Positions 25,507-35,119 of a DNA stretch of 64,000 nucleotides are shown in pieces; position 1 is the first letter of the stretch; each line of letters starts with the position of its first letter. The DNA lies in assembly GCA_934500835.1 (NCBI GenBank), contig CAKSTR010000005.1, positions 186,001 to 250,000 on the forward strand, written 5' to 3'. The notes under the pieces were generated by a model. The model was not told the origin of the DNA. It worked only from the letters and a program-made list of their open reading frames with translations, and searched no databases. The DNA comes from an uncultured Paracoccaceae bacterium (GTDB lineage Bacteria > Pseudomonadota > Alphaproteobacteria > Rhodobacterales > Rhodobacteraceae). A program made the translations under genes and the position numbers.

Positions 25507-26342
25507 CTCTGATCCTTCGGACGGTGGCCGATATCCGCGCCATTGCGCGCGGCTGGAAGGCCGCGGGGCACACCATCGGTGTTGTGCCGACCATGGGCGC
25601 GTTGCATGAGGGGCACCTGTCGCTGGCGCGGCGGGCACGGGCGGAATGCGACCGGGTGATCACCACGATCTTCGTGAACCCCAAGCAGTTCAACAACCCG
25701 GACGATCTGAAGAAATACCCGCGCACCGAGGCGGCGGATGCCGCCCTTCTGGGCACCATTCCGGTCGATGCGATCTTCGCGCCGCAGCCTGACGAGGTTT
25801 ATCCCGAGGGTTTCATCACCACGGTTTCCGTGGGCGGCGTGGCCGAACCGCTGGAGGGCCGGATGCGTCCGGGGCATTTCGACGGGGTGGCCACGGTGGT
25901 GACCAAGCTCTTCGGCATGACTTTGGCCGACCGGGGCTATTTCGGGCAGAAGGACTGGCAGCAACTGCAGGTGGTGTTGCGGCTGGCCCGCGACCTGAAC
26001 CTGGCCGTTGAGATCGTCGGCTGCGAGACCATCCGAGAGGCCGACGGTCTGGCGATGTCCTCGCGCAATGTCCGGCTGACGGCGGAGGGCCGCGTGAAGG
26101 CCCCGGTGCTTTACGCGGCGATCAGTGCGGCGGCCAATGACATCCGGGCCGGCCACGCCGACCGGATGGCGATCCGCGAGGCGGCCGAGGCGATCCGGGC
26201 CGCCGGTTTCGACCGGGTCGAGTATATCGAACTGCGCGATGCCGCGACCCTGATGCCATCGGACGACACCAGCCGACCGCGGCGGATGCTGGCGGCGGCC
26301 TGGCTGGACGGGGTGCGGCTGATCGACAACATTCCGGTCTGA
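25503..26342 (+). CDS. panC: Pantothenate synthetase
   Basis: A 279-residue ATP-dependent pantoate-beta-alanine ligase. HIGH-type motif [10 protein letters not shown] (about 34-43), [11 protein letters not shown], the [12 protein letters not shown] segment and SSRNVRLT (KMSKS-equivalent region) are present. It joins pantoate, made from the PanB product, to beta-alanine. Its ATG overlaps the panB stop, so the two form an operon. A 21-bp palindrome begins six bases after its stop. Confidence 0.96.
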   Translation: MTLILRTVADIRAIARGWKAAGHTIGVVPTMGALHEGHLSLARRARAECDRVITTIFVNPKQFNNPDDLKKYPRTEAADAALLGTIPVDAIFAPQPDEVYPEGFITTVSVGGVAEPLEGRMRPGHFDGVATVVTKLFGMTLADRGYFGQKDWQQLQVVLRLARDLNLAVEIVGCETIREADGLAMSSRNVRLTAEGRVKAPVLYAAISAAANDIRAGHADRMAIREAAEAIRAAGFDRVEYIELRDAATLMPSDDTSRPRRMLAAAWLDGVRLIDNIPV

Positions 26343-26347
26343 GTACC

Positions 26348-26368
26348 CGATTTTTCGACGAAAAATCG
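26348..26368. repeat. GATTTTTCG palindrome after panC
   Basis: Arms CGATTTTTCG and CGAAAAATCG flank a single central A, a perfect 21-bp palindrome 6 bp after the panC stop. A sister palindrome lies at 63655-63675. It may serve as a terminator or mRNA 3' stabiliser, but no T-run follows. Confidence 0.6.
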
Positions 26369-26495
26369 TTCCTGCCGCCGCCGCTGTCTGCACTTGGCGG
26401 CGAGGCGTCCCTGCGGCAAGAATGGACCTGCCGAAGATCAGGAAATCTGGCCTTGCGCGCATGATGCAAGGCGACGAAAATTCCCGGATGCGGGG

Positions 26496-26522
26496 ATGTA
26501 ATTCGTCGTTACATTCTTATGT
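26496..26522. promoter_or_regulatory. Operator-like dyads upstream of the AAA+ operon
   Basis: ATGTAA (26496-26501) and TTACAT (26509-26514) are perfect arms around 7 bp; ACAT (26511-26514) then pairs with ATGT (26519-26522). This is an AT-rich patch 30-55 bp before the first gene of the operon at 26552. No known regulator is assigned. Confidence 0.4.
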
Positions 26523-26551
26523 GAAGTGAAGTTACCCAACCGGAGGGCGCG

Positions 26552-27622
26552 ATGGCCGATTTCGAGACCCAGATCAAGGAAAGCCAGGCTCAGGTAGCCA
26601 CGGCGCAGGCGAAGATCAGCGCCATCACCGCGACCATCGAGAAGGCGCGCACCAAGCTGGACGAGGGCATCTCGCTGGATGTCGAGAACGCCACGCTTGA
26701 GGATGTGCACAAGCACACCGAGGTGATGAACGCCAATATCGCCGAGTTGATCATGGGGCTGGACGATGTCACCGCGGGGTTCTCGAAGGACTTCGACGGG
26801 ATGCGGACCAAGACCGGCTGGGAAAGCTTCATCGGCATCTTCTCGGGGGCGAAGTCGGAAAGCCTGCGGCAGGAACGCCTGCGCGATGCCAGCATCGACG
26901 ACAAGCTGCAGGATCTGATCTCGAAATCCGACGTGATCGTGAAACTGCTGCAGGGGCAGCTGGATCTCTTGAATGGCCAGAAATCGAAGGTTGAAGCCAA
27001 CCTTGCCGGCACCCTGACCGACCGCGAAGAGACGGTGGGGGCGCTGGAGGCGGTGCGGACCCAGATCGCGGCGATGGACCCGCGGCTGATCGAGCTGGAG
27101 AACAGGATCGCGGTCGAGATGGATGCGGCCGCACGCACCAAGCTGGAGACCGAACTGGCGACGCTGAACGCCACGCATAACGCGCTGATCCAGGACGAAC
27201 AGGTCAAGCTGGCCCGCAGCCAGACGCTGGAGCGGTATATCGAGAAGGGCAAGACCTGGGTCGATTCGCTGACCAATCAGGCGGCGACGCAACTGGTGCT
27301 GATCAACAAGCTGCAGACGGACACCCGGCAGCGGGTGGTGCTGTATGATGCGCTGACCTCATCGCTGAAGACCGCGCAGCAGCAGGATGTGGCGCACCGG
27401 ATCAACGAGATCGGCGTGAAGACGGATCAGGAGGCGCAGGCCGCCATGGCCGGGATTGGCGCTGCGACCAACGCCAAGATGGCCGACATGCTGGAGGCGC
27501 ATGAGGGCCATATGGTCTTTGCCCGCAAGATCCTTGAGGACAAGGCCAAGGCGGACGAACGCTTCGCCCGGCGCTTCGCCGCGATTGTCGAGAAGCACGA
27601 CAAGAACGCCTACGGGGAATGA
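26552..27622 (+). CDS. Coiled-coil protein, first gene of the AAA+ operon (possibly TelA-like)
   Basis: A 356-residue acidic, mostly helical protein without a signal peptide or membrane segment. Long heptad-like stretches cover about 5-60, 110-175 and 175-330 (for example IKESQAQVATAQAKISAITATIEKA). The segment LERYIEKGKTWVDSLTNQ and what follows recalls TelA/toxic-anion-resistance proteins, but the match is by eye and weak. The ATG at 26552 has CCGGAGGGCG upstream. Six bases separate it from the next gene. It could be the scaffold or substrate of the AAA+ ATPase encoded at 29065. No function is established. Confidence 0.7.
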   Translation: MADFETQIKESQAQVATAQAKISAITATIEKARTKLDEGISLDVENATLEDVHKHTEVMNANIAELIMGLDDVTAGFSKDFDGMRTKTGWESFIGIFSGAKSESLRQERLRDASIDDKLQDLISKSDVIVKLLQGQLDLLNGQKSKVEANLAGTLTDREETVGALEAVRTQIAAMDPRLIELENRIAVEMDAAARTKLETELATLNATHNALIQDEQVKLARSQTLERYIEKGKTWVDSLTNQAATQLVLINKLQTDTRQRVVLYDALTSSLKTAQQQDVAHRINEIGVKTDQEAQAAMAGIGAATNAKMADMLEAHEGHMVFARKILEDKAKADERFARRFAAIVEKHDKNAYGE

Positions 27623-27628
27623 GGCCCT

Positions 27629-27862
27629 ATGACGCTTTGGCAGCGCACGGCTGATGGGGGTGTCCTTTGCGTCGGCGTTGCCATTGCGTCATTGCTTGCA
27701 GAACGGGTCATGGCCGAAGGCAATCAGACAGCGCAGAGATTTGCAGCAGGTCCTGGTCTTTTCGCCTGTGCCTTTGGCCTTCTGGTGTTCGGCCCGGGAA
27801 TTCTGATGATCATCGGCGGGGTGCCTGCACATCTGCGCGAAGTTTGGAAGAGGCGGCACTAG
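27629..27862 (+). CDS. Small two-helix membrane protein (unknown)
   Basis: A 77-residue protein with two hydrophobic segments (about 10-26 and 42-63) and a basic C-terminus (WKRRH). I do not recognise it. Base composition looks lower in GC than the flanking genes and codon choice is less biased. It sits 6 bp after the coiled-coil gene and 1 bp before the next, so it is very likely translated as part of the operon. Its position suggests a membrane anchor for the coiled-coil or AAA+ protein (inference). Confidence 0.6.
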   Translation: MTLWQRTADGGVLCVGVAIASLLAERVMAEGNQTAQRFAAGPGLFACAFGLLVFGPGILMIIGGVPAHLREVWKRRH

Positions 27863-27863
27863 G

Positions 27864-28991
27864 ATGGCGGACAACAGCGTCAAGGACGCCCTGACCTCGG
27901 ACCATGCCGAGCTTTACGATGCGCAGGTTGCGCGGCAGTATTTTGACAAGTTCCAGACCATTGGCGGCTATCTGGCCAAGGTGGCCGCCGAGATGGAGGC
28001 CGAGGGGCGGCTGACGCGGACCGAGGCGCGGGTGCTGGGGCGCTATGTGGCCGGTGTGGTCGCCACTTTCCGGGCGCTGAACGACAAATACCTGATGACG
28101 GGCAAGGCCGAGGCGGCCTCGCGGCTGACCATCGACCGGCACGAGAGCGGCTTTCCGGTGGCGCAGGAACTGATGATGATGGCGGTCGATGCGCAGCAGG
28201 CCGACAAGCATCTGGCGGGGATGGCGTCGGAGGCGGAGCTGAAGGACCGGATGATCCGCACCATCGTCGGTGAGTTGAAGCTGCCCGCGGGCCTGCAGTT
28301 CGCCCTGTCGCAGCGGCTGTATTTCGAGGCGCTGAAGGCGGGGGGGATCTTCTGGCTGCGCAACGACCCGGACGCGCAATGGCTGGGGCAGGAGGGCGAG
28401 CGCCGGAAGTATCTGGTGCATTGGGCGGTCTGGGATTCCGGGGTGAACCTGCCGGTGGTCTATCTGATGGACCTTGAGGATTCCGGCAAGAAGCCGCTGC
28501 CCAATGACGATTACCGCTGGCCTCAGCTGCAACAGAAGGTGCTGGCGCAATCGGTGGGCGGGCTGAAGCTTCTGACCATCGCCACCGGCTTCGACGCCGA
28601 TTTCGAAGGGCTGCACCCCAGGCGGCTGCGGCGGATCACGCTGGGTCCGATGTATTCGGCTGGCTTCACCCTGCAATCCGGCCCGATCTCGAAGGTGCTG
28701 GAGGACGCACGGGCGCCCGACGGAGAGGATTGGGCGCTGGTCTGGACGGTCGAGGATCTGGTCAGTGACCGGGAAGAGGCGGTCAAGGACGGCTGGTTCT
28801 CGTCCCGGGTGCGGCAGGTCTACAAGCTGGATCCGCTGACCGGTGCCGATACCGGGGCGACCACGCAGGAGCGGATGATCATCCTGCCCGAGCGGCCCTA
28901 TCAGGTGCTGGTCGAGCAGGACCCACCGGGTCTGCGCGGGATACGGAAGTTCATCGTGGGCGCCGGGGGGCGGCTTATTCCGGGCGTTTGA
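27864..28991 (+). CDS. Uncharacterised 375-residue protein of the AAA+ operon
   Basis: A soluble protein without signal peptide. The N-terminal 150 residues or so are helical (DNSVKDALTSDHAELYDAQVARQYFDKF; YVAGVVATFRALNDKYLM). The C-terminal half is beta-rich (KYLVHWAVWDSGVNLPVVYLMDLEDSG; LWTVEDLV). It ends in RPYQVLVEQDPPGLRGIRKFIVGAGGRLI. I do not recognise a family. The spacing of 1 bp after the small membrane protein and its place just before the AAA+ gene suggest an adaptor of the ATPase. ATG 27864 follows AAGAGGCGG. Confidence 0.7.
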   Translation: MADNSVKDALTSDHAELYDAQVARQYFDKFQTIGGYLAKVAAEMEAEGRLTRTEARVLGRYVAGVVATFRALNDKYLMTGKAEAASRLTIDRHESGFPVAQELMMMAVDAQQADKHLAGMASEAELKDRMIRTIVGELKLPAGLQFALSQRLYFEALKAGGIFWLRNDPDAQWLGQEGERRKYLVHWAVWDSGVNLPVVYLMDLEDSGKKPLPNDDYRWPQLQQKVLAQSVGGLKLLTIATGFDADFEGLHPRRLRRITLGPMYSAGFTLQSGPISKVLEDARAPDGEDWALVWTVEDLVSDREEAVKDGWFSSRVRQVYKLDPLTGADTGATTQERMIILPERPYQVLVEQDPPGLRGIRKFIVGAGGRLIPGV

Positions 28992-29030
28992 CCCCGCGGC
29001 CGGCGCCGGGGGCCAGCCCCCGGACCCCCG

Positions 29031-29056
29031 GGATATTTAGAGACAGAAAATGTGAG
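29031..29056 (+). repeat. GGATATTT-type repeat, diverged copy 4, inside the AAA+ operon
   Basis: GGATATTT (29031-29038) is preceded by a GC-rich dyad, GGGGGCCAGCCCCC, and followed by a diverged right half (AGAGACAGAAAATGTGAG). It lies in the 73-bp gap just before the AAA+ gene. Confidence 0.55.
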
Positions 29057-29064
29057 GGTGGTTG

Positions 29065-30993
29065 ATGAGCACGCGCGATACGATGGAGCTGAAGGAAGAA
29101 GCGGTCCGGGCGCAGTATGAGGCGGCTCTGGGTCTGCTTTCCGGCTTCGACCACGCGCCGCGCCTGGCGAAACCCCTTGAGGCGGCGGTTCAGACCGAGC
29201 GGTCTCCGGGTATCGGGGTTCGGCCGCGGTTCCGCTCGACCGTGCCGGGGATGGCGGCGCGGCCTGTGGCGCGGCCCGGTGGCGTGCGGATCGCCGAGAG
29301 GGTGGAGGGGCTGTCGGACGGGCTGGTCAGCCCGGTGCAGGCGGCGGCGCTGAACGCGCTGCGGCGGGGGCTGGCGATCGCCCTGGCGATGGGCGAGACC
29401 TTTGCGGCGCAGTCGGGGCTGGCCGAGCTGAAGCGGGCCAATCTTGAGGGGCGGGTGCCCGATGCCAAGCGCGCCGAGTTCGGCGAGCTGTTGCAGGCCG
29501 AGGCTCTGGTGGTGCTTTTCACCTTTGCCAATGCCACCGCCTATCTGATCGCTCCGCATGTCGGCACCCAGCCGGTGGAACTGGGCGAGGTCGAGGAGGT
29601 GCTGACCGACAATGCGCCCCTGGCCCTGCAGGGAGCGCTGTGGGAACTGGATCAGGACATCGGTGCCCTGGCCACCGACGAGGCGCGGCTGGTGGCGGTG
29701 GTCTCGGGCTTTGCCGAGGCGCTGATGAAGAAGGTGGCGATCCGCGCCGAAAGCAATCCGCGCACTTCGGTCTTCACCGGCGGCAGCTGGAAGGTCGAGG
29801 CCGATGGGCTGACGATTGCCGGCTTCAAGCCGGCGAAGGCGGCGAAGGGCGGCCAGATCGCCATGGCTTTCAAATCCCCGCATGAGGTGGTGGGCAACCA
29901 CATCGCCAAATATCAAAGCCTCAAGCTGTCGAAGATGCTGATGGCCTATGATTTCGAGCGCCGCCTGAACCCCTTTGCCGAGTTGGGCGGCTTCATCTTC
30001 ACCTTCATGGGCGATGGCAAGCCCGGCACCGGCAAGACCACGCTGATCCAGATGATGGCAGGACTGCTGAACGATTATTGCAAGGTGGCGGGCTATCCCT
30101 TCCGCTACCAGAACTTTTCGATCGACCAGATCGACAGTTACCAGGGCAAGTCGGGGCAGAACGCCAAAGCCTTCATCGACGCGGTGATCGACCCCTCGGT
30201 GATCGGCTTCGGCACCATCGACGACATCGATCAGGTGGCGGGCAAGCGCGGGGACCGGCAGTCCTCGGCCGGTCAGCAAGAGGTGACGGCGGTCTTCATG
30301 CAGGCCTTTGCCGGCGCGGGCACGGTGGTGCGGGGGAACTGCACCTTCGGGATGTTCAGCAATTACCCCGAGAATGTCGACGATGCGCTGCGCCAGCGGG
30401 CCGGGGCGCGGTTTCTGGTCGACGGCCCGCAAACCAAGGAGGATTATATCGACATCCTCTCGCTTCTTCTGGGCAAGAACCATTCGATCCCGGTCGGCGA
30501 CCACCAGCTTTTCGCCGCGCAAGAGATCAGGAAGGCCGTGGCCGCCAGTTACGAGGGCTATTCGAAGCCGCATGAAGAGGGACTGCTGAAGGTCTGGGAC
30601 CAGACCGCGAATGCGCTGGGCCCGCTGGATACCATCGCCAAGATCGGCACTTACCTCAAGGCGATCCAGACCGCGGACGAGCGGTTCACCGGCCGGGCGA
30701 TCAAGAACATCACCGATGCGGTGAAGGTCCGCGCGATGGACTTTGAATTGCCGGACGAATGGATGGAGAACCCGGACCTGTTCCTGTTCAAACCCTATGA
30801 CGAGAAGCTGGCGATGATCAAAGGGCTGATGCAGCCGATCACCGTCGACATGGTCATTCAGGAGGTCAACCGCTACGCCGATTCCGAATTCCGCTATGCC
30901 GACAAGTCGGATGAGGTGGCGATCGAGACCATGGTGCGGGAGTTTGGGCGGCAGGAAGAGGCGAAGCGGCGGTATCTGGAGGGGAAGGGGTGA
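29065..30993 (+). CDS. AAA+ ATPase of an uncharacterised operon
   Basis: A 642-residue protein with one AAA+ domain in its second half. Walker A is GDGKPGTGKTT (316-326), the Walker B segment is VIGFGTIDDID (379-389), the sensor-1 Asn is in TFGMFSN (N433), and an arginine-rich DALRQRAGARF follows, fitting an arginine finger. The N-terminal 300 residues have no family I recognise. It should form an ATP-driven oligomer that remodels a protein or complex; the flanking coiled-coil and membrane genes suggest a membrane site. ATG 29065 has GAGGGTGG upstream; a TTG one codon earlier is possible. The stop overlaps the next GTG by 4 bp. Confidence 0.85.
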   Translation: MSTRDTMELKEEAVRAQYEAALGLLSGFDHAPRLAKPLEAAVQTERSPGIGVRPRFRSTVPGMAARPVARPGGVRIAERVEGLSDGLVSPVQAAALNALRRGLAIALAMGETFAAQSGLAELKRANLEGRVPDAKRAEFGELLQAEALVVLFTFANATAYLIAPHVGTQPVELGEVEEVLTDNAPLALQGALWELDQDIGALATDEARLVAVVSGFAEALMKKVAIRAESNPRTSVFTGGSWKVEADGLTIAGFKPAKAAKGGQIAMAFKSPHEVVGNHIAKYQSLKLSKMLMAYDFERRLNPFAELGGFIFTFMGDGKPGTGKTTLIQMMAGLLNDYCKVAGYPFRYQNFSIDQIDSYQGKSGQNAKAFIDAVIDPSVIGFGTIDDIDQVAGKRGDRQSSAGQQEVTAVFMQAFAGAGTVVRGNCTFGMFSNYPENVDDALRQRAGARFLVDGPQTKEDYIDILSLLLGKNHSIPVGDHQLFAAQEIRKAVAASYEGYSKPHEEGLLKVWDQTANALGPLDTIAKIGTYLKAIQTADERFTGRAIKNITDAVKVRAMDFELPDEWMENPDLFLFKPYDEKLAMIKGLMQPITVDMVIQEVNRYADSEFRYADKSDEVAIETMVREFGRQEEAKRRYLEGKG

Positions 30994-31196
30994 AGCGCGC
31001 ACCGGGATGGGATGCGATCGAAGTAAACCGGATCGCCAAGGAACGTTTTGGCAGTTTGGCCGCGATGTTTGAGCATTTCGGATGGCCGGAGCGCGGCGCG
31101 CAGATGATGACGTCTGTGGGTGGCCATATCTGTCGCACCTTTGGTAACGTAGAGAATTTTGTGCGGGAATATGCGCAGAATGATGCATCGGATTAA
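30990..31196 (+). CDS. Small 68-residue protein (unknown)
   Basis: A 68-residue, mostly helical soluble protein starting with GTG that overlaps the AAA+ stop by 4 bp. It has no membrane segment. Base composition is visibly lower in GC than the AAA+ gene, with AT-rich third positions. I do not recognise it. The overlap supports translation coupled to the ATPase; otherwise it could be a recent insertion. Confidence 0.55.
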   Translation: MKRAPGWDAIEVNRIAKERFGSLAAMFEHFGWPERGAQMMTSVGGHICRTFGNVENFVREYAQNDASD

Positions 31197-31223
31197 CCAA
31201 GCCGCCCGTCCGGGGGCTGCCCC

Positions 31224-31289
31224 GGGCAGCGCCCGCACCGCCGCCCGGGGCGGGCGCTTCTCGCCCTCCCAGCGGTGCGGGCGCTGCCC
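31224..31289. repeat. 18-bp perfect inverted repeat inside the AAA+ operon
   Basis: GGGCAGCGCCCGCACCGC (31224-31241) is exactly complementary to 31272-31289, around a 30-base loop that is itself GC-rich. It fills the gap between the 68-residue gene and the TTG-started gene. It is followed by TTTGCGCCC. It may be a terminator, an mRNA processing or stability element, or a dispersed repeat. Confidence 0.7.
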
Positions 31290-31322
31290 TTTGCGCCCTT
31301 GCCTGGCCTTGGAGAGCACTAA

Positions 31323-32711
31323 TTGAAACGCCTCATCTCCCGCGGCCTGATGTTCGGGAACCTGATCGAGGTTTCCTCGCCGCAGCTTGTTGCCCGCTAC
31401 AACCGGGCGCTGAAGCATCTGACTGGCAGGGAAACCGCGCTGACGGAGTTTCATATCGACCTCTCGGGCTATTCGCCCGAGATCGGGGATGAATTCGGCG
31501 ATCCGGTCTATCTGAACCCGACGGGCGCGAACCGGCAGTTCATACTTCTGACCACGGCGCAGAAGGAGGCGCCGCTGCTGAACATCAAGTTCTCGACCTC
31601 GCGCGGGATCCTGACCCAGTTCATCGAGAGGAACGAGGCGCAGTTGTTCGCCCTGACCGCCCGCGATGTGGTGGCCGGCGAATTGCAGGGCTCGGTCTAT
31701 GCGGTCGAGACTCCGGCGCAGCTTTTCGACATCCGGCAGGTGACGGTCGAGGCGGATACCATGGGCGGCCATGTGGCGGATGCCGCGAAACTGGGCGGGT
31801 TGATCGAGAAATTCCGGCGCGAGCCGGACGGCTGGCGGGACGAGGCGCTGATTGCCGAGATGATCGGGCTGGCGAAGAAGACCGGCGATGTCACACGCGT
31901 GCCGATCAGCCTGCCCGCGATGACCTTCGAGCAGGGCAATTTCTGGACCAGCTTCTTCGGCGGGATCTATGTGTTCCGCGACACGAAATTCCCGGCGGCG
32001 ATCAGCCGTCTTGGCATCGGGTCTCTGGGCAAGGTGCCGGTGGCGCAGGTGATGGATTTCAGCCACAGGAACCATATCGCCGACTGGCTGGACCGAAACC
32101 AGCTGGTCGAACCTATCGTGCAGGCGCGCGGGGCGGATGCCGGGGCGATCCTGCGGCAGAAGATGGATTTCATCCTGATCGACGCCGCCGACAAGCTGGG
32201 GATCGAGGTGGGGGACGCCCGCCGGACCGAGTTGCGCAAGGTGGCCTATCGTCTTGGCTCGGCCCTGCCGGCGGAATTCCTGGGGCTGGCCGCGATGCTG
32301 CGCTGGGTCGAGGGTGCGGGACCCTGGCCGCGGATCTCAAGCGAGCATCCGGGCTATTTCTACACTCTGCGAGCCAAATCGGGGCCGGACCGCGATCTGG
32401 TCAACATGCTGCTGGCGGAACTGTCGCCTATGGATGTGCGGCAGATGTTCATCGTCCACAAGGAACGGTTCTACGAGGAATACGCCCGGTGGACCGACAT
32501 CAAGAAGACCTATGTCGCCGATTTCCTGGCCCGCGAATATCAGGTGGACCGCGAGGGCGCGCGTGAGGCATTGTTCGGACCGGAACCGAAGATGGATGAG
32601 CTTGGCCGCCCGGAAATGCGCGGCGGCCCCAGGGCTGCGCCCGGCATGAAGGGGGCGATCCCGGGTCCGTGGGGCGGAGGTGCCGCGGCCGGGCCGTGGG
32701 GAAGGGGCTGA
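31323..32711 (+). CDS. DUF6638-type protein with a TTG start
   Basis: A 462-residue protein of the family I recall as DUF6638; its role is unknown. The start MKRLISRGLMFGNLIEVSSPQLVARYN is the family's conserved N-terminus and begins at a TTG, preceded by TTGGAGAGCAC. No signal or membrane segment is seen. The C-terminus is Gly/Pro-rich (GGGAAAGPWGRG). It is probably a soluble partner of the upstream AAA+ ATPase. The TTG start is supported because the conserved residues begin there and no ATG is nearby. Confidence 0.75.
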   Translation: MKRLISRGLMFGNLIEVSSPQLVARYNRALKHLTGRETALTEFHIDLSGYSPEIGDEFGDPVYLNPTGANRQFILLTTAQKEAPLLNIKFSTSRGILTQFIERNEAQLFALTARDVVAGELQGSVYAVETPAQLFDIRQVTVEADTMGGHVADAAKLGGLIEKFRREPDGWRDEALIAEMIGLAKKTGDVTRVPISLPAMTFEQGNFWTSFFGGIYVFRDTKFPAAISRLGIGSLGKVPVAQVMDFSHRNHIADWLDRNQLVEPIVQARGADAGAILRQKMDFILIDAADKLGIEVGDARRTELRKVAYRLGSALPAEFLGLAAMLRWVEGAGPWPRISSEHPGYFYTLRAKSGPDRDLVNMLLAELSPMDVRQMFIVHKERFYEEYARWTDIKKTYVADFLAREYQVDREGAREALFGPEPKMDELGRPEMRGGPRAAPGMKGAIPGPWGGGAAAGPWGRG

Positions 32712-32714
32712 CGG

Positions 32715-32987
32715 ATGATGATCCTGGGATGGCTGCGGCTGGCCGTGATGGCGATGATCGGCCTTTCGGTGGTCTACTTCCTGGTCAGCATCTACTCCCG
32801 TTCGGTCCGGCGCGAGAAGCTTGAGAAGCGCTGGGCCGCCGAGACCATGCAAGGCGACCGGGACGCCTGGATCGAGGCCGGAATGAAAGCCTATGACGGG
32901 GGGCTGAAAAGGCGCCTTCTCTGGCTTATCTTCATTATCCCGATGGTCGCCTTCACCGCGATCTTCTTCTATGTGAACTGGGACTGA
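32715..32987 (+). CDS. Small two-helix membrane protein
   Basis: A 90-residue protein: helix about 3-26 (ILGWLRLAVMAMIGLSVVYFLV), a charged cytoplasmic loop (YSRSVRREKLEKRWAAET) and a second helix about 66-86. Similar small proteins occur in Rhodobacterales, sometimes labelled as efflux-pump-like without support. It starts 3 bp after the DUF6638-type gene; ATG 32718 is an equal alternative start. Confidence 0.7.
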   Translation: MMILGWLRLAVMAMIGLSVVYFLVSIYSRSVRREKLEKRWAAETMQGDRDAWIEAGMKAYDGGLKRRLLWLIFIIPMVAFTAIFFYVNWD

Positions 32988-33027
32988 CTGTGATGCGCGG
33001 CCGTTTTGTGGACAGGGGTGTACAGTG

Positions 33028-33699
33028 ATGCGCTATGTGAAATGGACTTTCTGGCTGCTGGTGCTGGTGCTGGTGGGCGGCTTCCTGCACTACACGCTGC
33101 CGCAGCATGACATCGTGCGCATCGTCGGGACCGAGAACCGCCGCGTCGATGTGGGTGAAAACTCGATCTTCTGGAGCCGGGCCGAGGTTGGCATGGCCAA
33201 TTCCACCAGCCGCGATGTGTTCTTCATCAATGCCGTCTATCCCAACGGCAAGACGATGGAATATCGCAATGAGGATACCGGCTGGGGCTGGCCGCCCTAT
33301 TTCAAGGTGGACAGCTATGGGCTGAACACCAAAGCCAAAGAGCTGGTTTCGACCTCGCAAAACCCGGTCTGGGTGTCGATCACCCATTACGGTTGGCGCA
33401 ACAAGCTGTTCACCATCTTCCCCAATGCGGTGAATGTGAAGAAGGTGGATGGCCCGGATGCCACGATCATCCCTTGGTTCAATATCGTCTTCTTCGTCTT
33501 TGTGGCCTTCATCTTGCTGATGATCCGCCGCATGTGGCTGCAGTTCCGCGAAAGGACTGTCGATCCCGCGCTGGACCGCGCAGGGGATGCCTGGGACCGG
33601 GTGGATGCGAAGGCGGATGAGGCGGCGGCGGATGTGAAGGGCGTCTGGGGCCGTTTCACCGGCTGGCTGGGCACCTGGCGCGGCAAGCCGCGCCGCTAG
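33028..33699 (+). CDS. DUF1523 family membrane protein
   Basis: A 223-residue protein with an N-terminal helix (about 5-25), a periplasmic DUF1523 domain (TLPQHDIVRIVGTENRRVDV; FWSRAEVGMANSTSRDVFFINAV; NPVWVSITHYGWRNKLFTIFPNAV), a second helix near 152-172 (WFNIVFFVFVAFILLMIRRM) and a basic C-terminal tail. Its function is not known. The ATG at 33028 (a GTG lies one codon upstream) follows AGGGGTG. It is the last gene of the operon and ends 2 bp before the convergent paaK stop. Confidence 0.8.
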   Translation: MRYVKWTFWLLVLVLVGGFLHYTLPQHDIVRIVGTENRRVDVGENSIFWSRAEVGMANSTSRDVFFINAVYPNGKTMEYRNEDTGWGWPPYFKVDSYGLNTKAKELVSTSQNPVWVSITHYGWRNKLFTIFPNAVNVKKVDGPDATIIPWFNIVFFVFVAFILLMIRRMWLQFRERTVDPALDRAGDAWDRVDAKADEAAADVKGVWGRFTGWLGTWRGKPRR

Positions 33700-33701
33700 G
33701 C

Positions 33702-35027
<1,326 letters not shown>

Positions 35028-35119
35028 CGGGTAACTCTAACAGGGGCAGGCTCTGGCAGGAATGGGCGCACTTGGCCGGAAGGCCCCGGCCGTGGCCCGG
35101 GAGATGCTCGCAAATTATG

